From contig NC_012968.1 in assembly GCF_000023705.1 (NCBI RefSeq), forward strand, positions 2,480,001-2,544,000: 64,000 nt of DNA. The letters are read 5' to 3'. Below are positions 1 to 8,934 of the stretch, piece by piece (positions within the stretch are counted from its first letter, which is position 1; the number at the start of each line of letters is the position of its first letter). Under the pieces are notes generated by a model that had not been told where the DNA came from, searched no databases, and saw only the letters and a program-made list of their open reading frames with translations. Origin of the DNA: Methylotenera mobilis JLW8 (lineage in GTDB: Bacteria > Pseudomonadota > Gammaproteobacteria > Burkholderiales > Methylophilaceae). Both the position numbers and the translations under genes were made by a program.

Positions 1-2952
1 ACCTGCAATAAATGCAAACGAGGTCATCAAAATTGGACGGAAACGTGCTCTAGCACCTTCAATTGCTGCTTCAGCAACCGACATACCCTGCTCGTGTTTT
101 TGTACGGCAAACTCCACGATCAACACGGCATTTTTGCCCAGCAAACCAACCAGCATCACCAGCCCCAGCTGCGCATAAACGTCATTGGCTAGACCTAACG
201 TTTTAAGCAGGAAGAAGGTACCAAACACACCCGCTGGTAATGACAGAATTACCGCTAGCGGTAGCAGGAAGCTTTCATATTGCGCGGCCAATACCATGTA
301 GACGAACACCAAGACCACCGCAAAAATGATCATCGCTTCGTTACCACGTTTAGCCTCATCAAAAGATAAGCCTTCCCAGCCGATGTCATAGCCATGCGGT
401 AAAGTAGCCGCAGCAACTTCTTGCACCGCTTTAATCGCATCATCCGTGGTGTAACCTTTAGCCGGTGTGGCACGAATCGTGGCTGAGTTATACAAGTTGT
501 AACGTGTAATCTCGTTTGGACCTTGTATCTTCTTCATTTTCATAAAAGATGAGTAAGGCACCATTTCACCGTCTTCATTTTTTACGTAATAGTTCAAAAT
601 ATCACTAGGATATCTACGGAACTCAGGGCCAGACTGCGTGTATACCCGGAAGAAGTTATTGAAGCGGATAAAGCCTTGCTCAAAGGTACTACCAATCAAG
701 ATATTGAGGTTATCCATTGCTTTACCAATAGACACGCCTTTTTGCATGGCAGCCTTATTGTCAATGTCCAACTCATATTGCGGATAATTGGCCGCATAAA
801 ACGTGAACAAGCCGGTCAGTTCTTTACGTTTACCCAACTCCGCCATGAAGTCCTGGTTGATTTTGTCAAACTCGTGGTAATCCGTACCATTGGTTTTATC
901 CAACAAACGCAATGCCAAACCAGATGCTGCACCATAACCAGGCACCGCAGGCGGCTCAAAGAACTCGACAATCGCACCAAAGTTTTTGGTTTTTTCTTCC
1001 AGTTCTTCAATAATTTGCTGTACAGATTTATCGCGTTTAGACCAATCCTTCAGGTTAATCAAACAAGTACCAGCATTAGAACCACGACCTTCGGTCAGAA
1101 TCTCATAACCTGCCAAGGCAGATACAGACTCAATACCTTCAATCTTCTTGGCTTCTACCTGCAACGCACGCGCTACCTTATTGGTCGCCTCTAGCGTAGT
1201 GCCTGGCGGCGTTTGAATAATCGCGTAGATTTGTCCCTGATCTTCACCTGGGATAAAACCAGCGGGTAAAGTTTTATTGATGGTAAAAGTAGCGAAAGAG
1301 AAGCCTACCAACGCTAACAGCGTCACCACTCGTAGCGTCACAATCTTGCTTAAGAAATTGGTATAACGCCCTGTCAACTTCTCAAACACGCGGTTAAACA
1401 CATCAATGAAATAACCAATTGGTGTTTTTCTCTTAACGTGCCCATGATGATTTTTTAGCAGCATTGCGCACAGCACTGGGGTCAGTGATAGCGCAACCAC
1501 ACCAGAAATCACAATAGATGCCGCCATGGTAATAGAGAACTGACGGTAAAACACGCCCACAGGCCCAGTCATAAAGGCAACTGGCACAAACACCGCGGTC
1601 ATCACCAAGGTAATCGCGACAATCGCACCACCAATTTCACCCAACACTTGCTGAGTAGCCTTGTATGGGCTTAGCTCCGCATTTTCTTCCATTTTGGCAT
1701 GTACCGCCTCTACCACCACGATGGCGTTATCCACCACAATACCAATCGCCAACACCAGCGCAAACAAGGTGATGAGGTTAATGGTAATGCCAAAGATCTG
1801 CATACAGAAAAAAGTACCAATCAAGGACACCGGCACCGCCAAGATAGGAATCAAGGTAGAGCGCCAATCGCCAAGGAAAATAAACACGACCAATGCCACC
1901 AAGATAAATGCTTCAACCAAGGTGTGCAGTACTTTATCAATCGAAGCATCCAGGAACTTAGAAACGTCATAGTCGATTTCATATTCCATACCGGCAGGGA
2001 AAGTGCCCTTAAGCTCTTCCATCTTCTCCTTAACTTGCTCAATCACCTCACTCGCGTTACTGCCGTAGTTCTGCTTCAGAATAATCGCAGAGGACGGATA
2101 ACCATCTTTATTCGAGTAAATATCAAAGAATTCACTGCCTAGTTCCACCTTGGCAATATCTTTCAGTTTTAAGATTTCACCATCAGAACTGGCACGGATG
2201 ATAATGTCTTCATATTGCTCAGGCTTGTTATAGCGCCCTTGGTAAACCAACACGTACTCTTTTGACTGGGCAGCAATACCTGAGCTCTGACCCAAGCGAC
2301 CTGGGCGACCGATAATGCTCTGTTCGTTCATCGCTTTCATGACTTCTTCAACAGAGACTTTATAAGCACGCATCCGGTCTGGGTTCAGCCAAATACGCAT
2401 CGCATATTGACGGCTACCAAGAATCTTCGCACTGGCGATACCATTTACACGCTGTATCTCTGGAATCAGATTGACGTTAGCATAGTTGTACAAAAACTTC
2501 TCATCAGCATCTTTATCTTTACTGAACAAGTTGATGTACATCAGCATACTAGGTTGCACACGCTCAACTACCACACCCTCTAGCTGTACTAACTCAGGCA
2601 GGCGGCTCATCACCTGGTCCAAACGTGTTTTCACGTTAATCATCGCTTGGTTAGGGTCTGTACCCAGGCCGAAAATCACCTGGATGGTCGCTTCACCCGC
2701 GCTGGTTGCATCTGACACGATGTATTTCATGCCAGGCACGCCGTTGATGGCACGCTCAATGGTAATCAGCGATGACTGCACCAATACATCGGCACTTGCA
2801 CCTGGGTAGGCTAACGACACAATCACGCGCGGTGGCGCAATGTCCGGGAACTGCGAGGTAGGCAATGTCCTGATCGACAGGAATCCTAGAAAGACAATAA
2901 TCAGCGACAGCACAATGGCCATCACTGGTCTTTTGATAAATATATTAAACAT
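1..2952 (-). CDS. RND multidrug efflux permease (HAE1/AcrB family), C-terminus cut by window edge
   Basis: Inner-membrane proton-driven drug/solvent exporter that works with the adaptor encoded just upstream. The frame is open from an ATG at 2952 (good AAGAGG ribosome site) to the left edge, about 984 codons of the usual 1040-1060. Family marks: N-terminal FIKRPVMAIVLSL first helix, the periplasmic PGASADV and NGVPGM stretches, the TM4 segment GIVVDNAIVVVEAVH and the late GLLGKNAVLIVEFA segment with the conserved Lys. The second Asp of the AcrB Asp407-Asp408 proton relay is Asn here (bases 1726-1728). Gap to the adaptor is 18 bp, so they form one operon; an outer-membrane factor may lie beyond the left edge. 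Family is certain, substrate unknown. Confidence 0.95.
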   Translation of the reverse strand, partial: MFNIFIKRPVMAIVLSLIIVFLGFLSIRTLPTSQFPDIAPPRVIVSLAYPGASADVLVQSSLITIERAINGVPGMKYIVSDATSAGEATIQVIFGLGTDPNQAMINVKTRLDQVMSRLPELVQLEGVVVERVQPSMLMYINLFSKDKDADEKFLYNYANVNLIPEIQRVNGIASAKILGSRQYAMRIWLNPDRMRAYKVSVEEVMKAMNEQSIIGRPGRLGQSSGIAAQSKEYVLVYQGRYNKPEQYEDIIIRASSDGEILKLKDIAKVELGSEFFDIYSNKDGYPSSAIILKQNYGSNASEVIEQVKEKMEELKGTFPAGMEYEIDYDVSKFLDASIDKVLHTLVEAFILVALVVFIFLGDWRSTLIPILAVPVSLIGTFFCMQIFGITINLITLFALVLAIGIVVDNAIVVVEAVHAKMEENAELSPYKATQQVLGEIGGAIVAITLVMTAVFVPVAFMTGPVGVFYRQFSITMAASIVISGVVALSLTPVLCAMLLKNHHGHVKRKTPIGYFIDVFNRVFEKLTGRYTNFLSKIVTLRVVTLLALVGFSFATFTINKTLPAGFIPGEDQGQIYAIIQTPPGTTLEATNKVARALQVEAKKIEGIESVSALAGYEILTEGRGSNAGTCLINLKDWSKRDKSVQQIIEELEEKTKNFGAIVEFFEPPAVPGYGAASGLALRLLDKTNGTDYHEFDKINQDFMAELGKRKELTGLFTFYAANYPQYELDIDNKAAMQKGVSIGKAMDNLNILIGSTFEQGFIRFNNFFRVYTQSGPEFRRYPSDILNYYVKNEDGEMVPYSSFMKMKKIQGPNEITRYNLYNSATIRATPAKGYTTDDAIKAVQEVAAATLPHGYDIGWEGLSFDEAKRGNEAMIIFAVVLVFVYMVLAAQYESFLLPLAVILSLPAGVFGTFFLLKTLGLANDVYAQLGLVMLVGLLGKNAVLIVEFAVQKHEQGMSVAEAAIEGARARFRPILMTSFAFIAG

Positions 2953-2970
2953 ATAGGGCCTCTTCTTTCA

Positions 2971-4053
2971 CTATTCTGCGTGCAGTTCTAATTGTGAAAG
3001 TACTTTGTCTGGCGCTACAAAATTAACGCCGATTTTTTGGCCGTTACGTACCTTGCGCAAACCTTCAATCAAGACTCTGTCGTCATCTTTCAGGCCGCTT
3101 TTTACCACAAACACATGTGGCAACTCGGCAGCAATAGTAATCAGCCTTTGCTCTAGCTTGTTCTCTTTGTTCACGACATAAACATAGGTTTTATCTAGAA
3201 TTTCAAAGGTCGCTTTTTGCGGGATTAGCATCGCATTTTTGTATGGGATATCGATTAAGATATTACCGGTCTCACCATGGCGCAGAATTTGGTTAGGGTT
3301 AGCAAATACCGCCCTAAATTCGATGTTACCGGTTTTGTTGTCAAAATCCGCCTCGATGGTTTCAATCACACCCGGCTGATCAAATATTTCACCATTAGCC
3401 ATTTTCAACTTAACGTTAACGGGTGCTTTTGTGGTTTTGGCAATTTTATAATCCAAATACTCTGACTCAGGCACATTGAAATAAACCCACATTTTGCTAA
3501 TGTCAGACAGCGTGGTTAGCAAATCACCTTCATCTACCAGGCTACCGTTTCGCACATTAAAGTGATCCATTACACCGCTAAAAGGCGCGTTGATATCGGT
3601 AAAGTTTAGATGCGTTTGTGCAAGCCTAACCTCAGCCTCAGCTTTATCCAGCCTAGCTCTAGCTAATGCAAGCTCATTTGGTGAAACGATATTTTTTTCT
3701 GACAGGGCTTTAGTATTTTGATACTCAATCCGCACCACTTCAGCCTCGGCTTTAGATTTTTGCAAATCCACTTGATACAGATTAGGCATAATTTTAAACA
3801 TGCGCTGACCTTGCTTCACCGCCTGGCCTTCATCTACAAAAATATCTTGCAGATAACCACGTTCCAGCGCCCGTAACTCAATATGCCTGAACGCATGAAT
3901 CTGGCTGACATACTCTTTCACAATGGCAGTGTCTTTACGCAGGGGTTGCGTCACCTCAAGTTTCGCCTCTTCCTCTTTTGCCTCTTCTGAATGGTGGCAA
4001 CCAGTGATGAGCAATACGGTAAGGCCTAATGCTACAAACAATTTATTAATCAT
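2971..4053 (-). CDS. RND efflux periplasmic adaptor (membrane fusion protein), lipoprotein
   Basis: Adaptor linking the RND permease encoded immediately downstream to an outer-membrane channel. The 360-residue protein begins with a lipoprotein signal ending LLITGC (Cys19), followed by a charged linker, a split lipoyl/biotinyl half-motif (about residues 60-90), a short helical hairpin (EAEVVRIEYQNTKALSEKN region), the second lipoyl half (NAPFSGVMDHFNVRNGSLV) and beta-barrel plus membrane-proximal domains. It is of the AcrA/MexA type in length and order. It is the promoter-proximal gene of the pair. No regulator gene lies directly alongside; the ArsR gene at 4997 faces away and could serve either side. 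Confidence 0.93.
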   Translation of the reverse strand: MINKLFVALGLTVLLITGCHHSEEAKEEEAKLEVTQPLRKDTAIVKEYVSQIHAFRHIELRALERGYLQDIFVDEGQAVKQGQRMFKIMPNLYQVDLQKSKAEAEVVRIEYQNTKALSEKNIVSPNELALARARLDKAEAEVRLAQTHLNFTDINAPFSGVMDHFNVRNGSLVDEGDLLTTLSDISKMWVYFNVPESEYLDYKIAKTTKAPVNVKLKMANGEIFDQPGVIETIEADFDNKTGNIEFRAVFANPNQILRHGETGNILIDIPYKNAMLIPQKATFEILDKTYVYVVNKENKLEQRLITIAAELPHVFVVKSGLKDDDRVLIEGLRKVRNGQKIGVNFVAPDKVLSQLELHAE

Positions 4054-4366
4054 ATTAATTTCTAATTTCTAAAATTTAAAAAATTTTGAAGCTCAAATAC
4101 GCTAGATTGCCGCTACGACACCAAGGCTTAAGCAACAAGTGCTAGATGCCAAAGCGGCGCCAGACAAGCTGAAGCGACTTTGCTGAATACAGTCAGTAAA
4201 ACAAATGATTTGTAGACTTTGGCTAACGCAAACCTGCGCTTGAAACATACGCAAGCATCATCACTGCGGGTGCAGTGCCTCTAGCTATACGCAAGTTAAA
4301 GAATGGGTTACATGACTAGTCTGTTAAATCTGAGCAGCATCACGATGCCAGCTCATGTTAAACCGA
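4054..4366. other. Gene-free stretch upstream of the efflux operon
   Basis: These 313 bases hold no coding frame, tRNA or convincing hairpin that I can see. By position they should contain the promoter of the leftward efflux pair and the end of the small ORF to the right. I could not single out a -35/-10 pair with confidence. Confidence 0.5.
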
Positions 4367-4738
4367 CTAATTGAACGGGGGAGAACGGGGTCGTACGTGG
4401 TAAAGAAAAGTAAGACGAGGTAAGGCCTCGTTTAGAAGCGCAAACGATATGAAATATACGCTGGCAAAAATAAAAACAATGCTGGACAGCATGACGTCTC
4501 GCGGCGGTCCATCCTGCGGAGGAGGCTCGGAGTCACCGGTGAGGCTTTGAATTTCAGCCACACGTAAGCGCGGTGCATCGTCATTGTAAGAAGAATTATC
4601 AGAATACTGAGCCAGGAAAACAAACCCAAGCACGGCAATCAGCACTGTTAGCGATAACAGTCTGATTCTAAACGCAACTGAATTTAAGTTCTGGCCCATA
4701 AGGTTGTTTGTACAATCCTGTAAATAAATATTAAGCAC
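4367..4738 (-). CDS. Small putative two-helix membrane protein, unknown function
   Basis: I do not recognise this protein. The 123 residues (GTG start at 4738 with GCGGAAAAC before it; an in-frame ATG at 4699 is the alternative) show two hydrophobic segments, LLSLTVLIAVLGFVFLA and VMLSSIVFIFASVYFISFALL, separated by an acidic, proline-rich stretch, and a basic proline-rich tail (YHVRPRSPPF). Codons are unremarkable and no overlapping gene competes. It is read in the same direction as the efflux pair, 313 bp upstream of it. A second small ORF with a similar layout and tail lies upstream of the metal-efflux genes at 30434. Coding status is probable, not proven. Confidence 0.5.
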   Translation of the reverse strand: MLNIYLQDCTNNLMGQNLNSVAFRIRLLSLTVLIAVLGFVFLAQYSDNSSYNDDAPRLRVAEIQSLTGDSEPPPQDGPPRDVMLSSIVFIFASVYFISFALLNEALPRLTFLYHVRPRSPPFN

Positions 4739-4961
4739 GTTTTCCGCTTAATTATTTGGGAACATACTATATGAAAAGCGCCAATTTAACAACGATTCAA
4801 TCGCTTACGACTAAAATGTTGTCAATAATCAAGCGCTAATCAGCACAAGATGACCACTAAACAAATAAAAACTAGGCAAATAAGCTGGCTAGCAAAAACC
4901 GTGTTTGTTGGACAAACGCAAGCCAAATAGTTCCAATTTGCATCACACCAAATAAATCCGC

Positions 4962-4998
4962 TTGACTTTCATAACTAAATAACTAATTATTTAGTTAT
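4962..4998 (+). promoter_or_regulatory. Candidate promoter with palindromic operator overlapping the arsR-type start
   Basis: A 10-bp perfect inverted repeat (ATAACTAAAT at 4971-4980, ATTTAGTTAT at 4989-4998, 8-base spacer) runs into the ATG at 4997. TTGACT (4962-4967), 17 bp, then AATTAT (4985-4990) makes a plausible -35/-10 pair that would start the transcript at or next to the ATG. No Shine-Dalgarno sequence precedes the ATG, which fits a leaderless message. A dimeric winged-helix repressor binding here would block its own promoter. Confidence 0.6.
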
Positions 4999-5302
4999 GA
5001 AGAGCGTAACAGAGATTCCTGCTAGCTTTAAAAATACCGCTGACATTTTCATCGCCTTAGGAGATGAGCATAGACAGCTGATTCTGCTTGCCTTTGAAAA
5101 GGGTGAGAAATTAAACATCATGCAAATTACCTCTACCACCACGCTCAGTCGCACCGCAGTCACGCATCACCTTAAGGTGTTACATCGCGCCGGCGTTCTA
5201 GCTTCAGAAAAAATCGGCAAAGAAGTATTTTTCTGGATAAATAGTTCGCTGGTTGCCAATGCTTTGCAGCAAGTCTTAGATTACATTCGAAACGAAACCT
5301 GA
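4997..5302 (+). CDS. ArsR/SmtB-type winged-helix transcriptional regulator
   Basis: A 101-residue DNA-binding protein with the ArsR fold: helices around IALGDEHRQLILLAF, the helix-turn-helix with recognition helix SRTAVTHHLKVLHRAG (residues about 50-66), then the beta-wing (EKIGKEVFFWI) and a C-terminal dimer helix. It contains no cysteine, so it lacks the thiolate sites of metal- or arsenic-sensing ArsR proteins. It lies 18 bp before the lysophospholipid acyltransferase gene in the same direction, so it probably controls that operon and itself through the palindrome over its start codon. The start is set by homology of the first helix, since there is no ribosome site. The signal sensed is unknown. 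Confidence 0.88.
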   Translation: MKSVTEIPASFKNTADIFIALGDEHRQLILLAFEKGEKLNIMQITSTTTLSRTAVTHHLKVLHRAGVLASEKIGKEVFFWINSSLVANALQQVLDYIRNET

Positions 5303-5320
5303 TTAACCTACGGAGCACAA

Positions 5321-7441
5321 ATGATAGCAACACTGTTACAACTGGTTTGCCGCATTATTTTCAGAGTAGACGTCTCTGGCGTTGCCAATCTGCCTAAACA
5401 AGGCAAGTTGTTGATTATTGCCAACCATGAATCATTTCTAGACGGCTTGCTGTTAGGCTTATTTTTACCGATTCGCGCCACGTTTGTTGTGCATACCACC
5501 GTACTTAATCATTGGTTATTTAGGCAAGTATTACGCCTCACTCCATACTTGGCAGTCGACCCTACTTCGCCGCTCGCCATGAAAAAAGTGATTAAGTTGC
5601 TGGAGGCCGGCAAACCCGTGGTGATATTCCCTGAAGGCCGCATCACACTCACCGGTTCGTTAATGAAAGTCTATGATGGCCCTGGTTTTGTCGCCGCAAA
5701 AACAGGAGCGATGATTTTGCCGGTGCGCATTGACGGCGCAGCACGTTCCTACTTTAGCCGCCTCCGTGGTAGCCATCCAAGAAGGTTATTTCCCAAAGTC
5801 ACCATCAGCATCTTACCGATACGCCACATCGACATGCCACAAGCGCCTACCGCCAAAGCCAGACGCAGACTTGCTGGTGACGCCATGCGCCGCGAAATGC
5901 AAAATATGCTATTCAGCTCTGCGCCCATCAGCACCTTGTTTAGTGCATTTCTAGATGCCATCGCAACCTATGGCCGTAGCACCATGCTGGTAGAAGACAT
6001 GCGTCAAGTGGAGGAAAGCTATGGTGACTTATTGAAAAAGAGTCTTGCCTTGGGACGGCTTACCAACAAAATCAGCAGCAAGCATGAAAACATTGGCGTA
6101 CTTATGCCCAATGTCACCAATACAATTTGCCTGATATTTGGCATGAGTGCCTTTGGCAGAGTACCTGCAATGCTGAACTACACCGCAGGTAGTGCTGGCA
6201 TTCAAAATGCCTGTACTGCAGCAGCCGTTAAAACCATCATCACCTCACGCGCGTTCATTAAAACTGCAAAACTGGAAGAGGTTGTCTCCGGCTTAAAAAG
6301 TATCAACATTGTCTATCTTGAAGACCTATTCAAACAATTCACTTGGCTAGATAAGCTATGGCTGATGGGTTTCGCACTGTGGTTGCCAAGACTAGCTGTC
6401 GACAAATGCAAATCCAGTGATCCTGCCGTGGTGCTATTCACCTCAGGCTCCGAAGGTAAACCCAAAGGCGTGGTGCATACGCACACTAGCATTCTGGCAA
6501 ATATCGCACAGATTAGATCCGTGATTGACTTCTCCATGCAGGACAAATTCATGATGGTGCTGCCGCTATTCCATGCATTTGGTTTTACTTGTGGTGCCAT
6601 TATGCCGTTAGTCGCTGGTAGCAAGTTATTTGTGTATCCATCACCGTTACATTACCGTGTGATTCCAGAGGTGATTTATGACCGCGGTTGTACCGTACTT
6701 TTCGGCACCAGTACTTTTCTGGCTAACTATGCCAAATTCGCTAACCCTTATGACTTTTATAAACTACGTTATGTAGTGGCTGGCGCAGAAAAGCTGAATG
6801 AAGAGGTACGCAAAACTTGGATGGATAAATTTGGTATCCGTATTCTAGAAGGCTATGGCGCCACCGAATGCGCGCCGGTATTAGCCGTCAACACGCCAAT
6901 GGCGAACAAAGTAGGGTCAGTAGGTACACTCATGCCAAGTTTAGAGGCCAAACTGGAAAATGTACCCGGTATTGAGCATGGTGGATTGCTCTCAGTGCGT
7001 GGACCAAACGTGATGCGTGGTTATTACCTGTTTGACAACCCAGGCGTGATACAAGCCCCCAAAGACCAATGGTATAACACTGGCGATATCGTCCAACTGG
7101 ATGAAGATGGCTTTGTATTTATTAAAGGCCGCGTCAAACGCTTTGCCAAAGTCGCAGGTGAAATGGTTTCTTTAGAAACGGTAGAAAGCATTGCGAACCA
7201 TGCCTCACCACAGCATCAGCATGCGGCTACTACCAGCCCAGATGCACAGCGTGGCGAGAATATCATGCTTTACACCACAGATAGCTCCCTTAACAGAGAG
7301 CAACTCGGTAATAGTGCAAAAATACTGGGTAGCCCAGAGCTTGCGGTTGCCCGCAAAATCATATGGGTCAATGCGCTGCCGCTATTGGGCACAGGGAAAA
7401 CTGATTACGTTACACTTAAAAAGATGGCGGAAGACTTATAG
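5321..7441 (+). CDS. aas: Bifunctional 2-acylglycerophosphoethanolamine acyltransferase / acyl-ACP synthetase
   Basis: Re-acylates lysophosphatidylethanolamine at the inner membrane: the C-terminal half activates a fatty acid with ATP onto bound ACP, and the N-terminal half transfers it. Residues 1-200 form a PlsC domain with the HX4D motif (NHESFLD, His36/Asp41) and FPEGR (103-107). From about 230 comes an AMP-binding domain with the phosphate loop FTSGSEGKPKG (373-383), YGATE (512-516) and the C-terminal subdomain (YNTGD, GRVKRFAKVAGE). Length 706 compares with 719 in E. coli Aas. The start ATG follows GGAG. The gene sits between the ArsR-type regulator (18 bp) and lplT (70 bp), an arrangement matching the known LplT-Aas remodelling system. 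Confidence 0.93.
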   Translation: MIATLLQLVCRIIFRVDVSGVANLPKQGKLLIIANHESFLDGLLLGLFLPIRATFVVHTTVLNHWLFRQVLRLTPYLAVDPTSPLAMKKVIKLLEAGKPVVIFPEGRITLTGSLMKVYDGPGFVAAKTGAMILPVRIDGAARSYFSRLRGSHPRRLFPKVTISILPIRHIDMPQAPTAKARRRLAGDAMRREMQNMLFSSAPISTLFSAFLDAIATYGRSTMLVEDMRQVEESYGDLLKKSLALGRLTNKISSKHENIGVLMPNVTNTICLIFGMSAFGRVPAMLNYTAGSAGIQNACTAAAVKTIITSRAFIKTAKLEEVVSGLKSINIVYLEDLFKQFTWLDKLWLMGFALWLPRLAVDKCKSSDPAVVLFTSGSEGKPKGVVHTHTSILANIAQIRSVIDFSMQDKFMMVLPLFHAFGFTCGAIMPLVAGSKLFVYPSPLHYRVIPEVIYDRGCTVLFGTSTFLANYAKFANPYDFYKLRYVVAGAEKLNEEVRKTWMDKFGIRILEGYGATECAPVLAVNTPMANKVGSVGTLMPSLEAKLENVPGIEHGGLLSVRGPNVMRGYYLFDNPGVIQAPKDQWYNTGDIVQLDEDGFVFIKGRVKRFAKVAGEMVSLETVESIANHASPQHQHAATTSPDAQRGENIMLYTTDSSLNREQLGNSAKILGSPELAVARKIIWVNALPLLGTGKTDYVTLKKMAEDL

Positions 7442-7511
7442 CCACGAAGCTAACGATGCAGCAAACAAACAACAAAACTAGCAATCAAGTCACCATAAAA
7501 AGGCCCAACCC

Positions 7512-8861
7512 ATGAGTAACCAATTTCAATTGATGCAAGAAAAACGGTTTCGTCCGTTTTTCTTTACCCAGTTTTTAGGCGCATTTAACGACAATGTGTT
7601 TAAAACTGCGCTTATTACTTTGGTGGCATTTCATACCGCAAGCCTGACCAGTATTGATGGAAGTACGCTGGCAACCTTGCTGCCAGGCTTATTTATCCTG
7701 CCATTCTTCCTGTTCTCGGCTACAGCAGGACAATTGGCAGATAAATATGAAAAGTCACAAATCATCCGCCTAGTTAAAGTGTTTGAAATTGGCATTATGC
7801 TATTTGCCAGCATGGGATTTTTTCTGCATAACATCTGGCTGCTAGCAACAGCACTATTCATGATGGGCATGCATTCCACACTGTTTGGGCCAGTGAAATA
7901 TGCTTACTTACCGCAACACTTAAGCGAGCACGAAATCGTGGGTGGTAACGGCATGGTAGAAATGGGCAGTTTTGTGGCGATTTTACTTGGGCAAGTACTC
8001 GGCGCCTGGCTCGCCATGCAAAACGAGCATGCCGCATTAACCAGCATCACCGTATTAGGCATCGCCGCACTAGGCTACTGGACTAGCCGCGGTGTGCCTA
8101 ATTCGCCGGCGGCAGCCCCTAAGCTTCACGTCAACTGGAATCCAATCACCGAAACTTGTAAAAGCATCAAGTTCATCTGGCAACACCAAGCCATCTGGCT
8201 CACGATTATTGCTATTTCCTGGTTCTGGTTTTATGGTGCAACGCTATTGGCACAATTCCCCAATTTTGCAAAAAACATCTTGCACGGGGATGAAAGTCTA
8301 TTCATTTTATTACTATCCATTTTCTCACTAGGCATAGGCATAGGCTCCCTCATGTGTGAAAAGCTCTCTAAGGGAAAAGTCGAACTGGGGCTGGTGTTGT
8401 TTGGCGCGTGCGGGTTAACAGTGTTCGGCGTTGATTTATATTTTGCCAGCACCAGCATCTATGAAAGCCTCAACAATAAAGCCTTGCTGGATTACGCAGC
8501 GTTTATTGCCAAACACTATGATGCAACAGGACACTTGATTTTCACTTATTGGCGCTTGCTTGCCGATATTGCATTGATTGGTGTTTTTGGCGGTTTATAT
8601 ATCGTGCCGTTGTACGCGTTTATCCAAACCCGAGCCGAGAAAAGCCATCAGTCACGCGTCATTGCTGCCAACAATATTCTCAACGCATTGTTTATGGTGG
8701 CATCAGCACTGTTTTCAGTGCAGATTTTCAATCTGGGCTTGAACATTCCGCAGCTATTTTTAGTCACAGCACTGCTTAATGTCTTCATTATGATTTATTT
8801 ATGCATACGTCAGCCTGTTTACCTGCGCACCTTTATGGCTTGGCTAAAGCCCAATCCATAA
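7512..8861 (+). CDS. lplT: Lysophospholipid transporter, major facilitator superfamily
   Basis: Predicted inner-membrane flippase that brings lysophospholipids inward for re-acylation by the adjacent Aas. The 449-residue protein has about 12 hydrophobic helices and the typical N-terminus RPFFFTQFLGAFNDNVFK of LplT-like carriers, plus GQLADKYEKSQIIR, an MFS loop 2-3 signature, after TM2. The partner gene aas lies 70 bp upstream. In some bacteria these domains are fused in one polypeptide; here they are separate. The ending near 8861 is followed by a 73-bp gap before the next gene, which may or may not share the transcript. Assignment rests on sequence pattern and neighbourhood. Confidence 0.9.
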   Translation: MSNQFQLMQEKRFRPFFFTQFLGAFNDNVFKTALITLVAFHTASLTSIDGSTLATLLPGLFILPFFLFSATAGQLADKYEKSQIIRLVKVFEIGIMLFASMGFFLHNIWLLATALFMMGMHSTLFGPVKYAYLPQHLSEHEIVGGNGMVEMGSFVAILLGQVLGAWLAMQNEHAALTSITVLGIAALGYWTSRGVPNSPAAAPKLHVNWNPITETCKSIKFIWQHQAIWLTIIAISWFWFYGATLLAQFPNFAKNILHGDESLFILLLSIFSLGIGIGSLMCEKLSKGKVELGLVLFGACGLTVFGVDLYFASTSIYESLNNKALLDYAAFIAKHYDATGHLIFTYWRLLADIALIGVFGGLYIVPLYAFIQTRAEKSHQSRVIAANNILNALFMVASALFSVQIFNLGLNIPQLFLVTALLNVFIMIYLCIRQPVYLRTFMAWLKPNP

Positions 8862-8934
8862 ACAGCGCTAAACATCAGGCAGAAAAATATCTTTAACCTT
8901 ATAATAGCAAAACTATTTTACTGTCTACACGCTC

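Noticed and set aside
676-2809. Several rightward frames of 100-170 codons (e.g. 676-1194, 1699-2142, 2486-2809)
   Set aside because: They lie antisense inside the RND permease, whose frame has full family homology; their translations match nothing I recognise.
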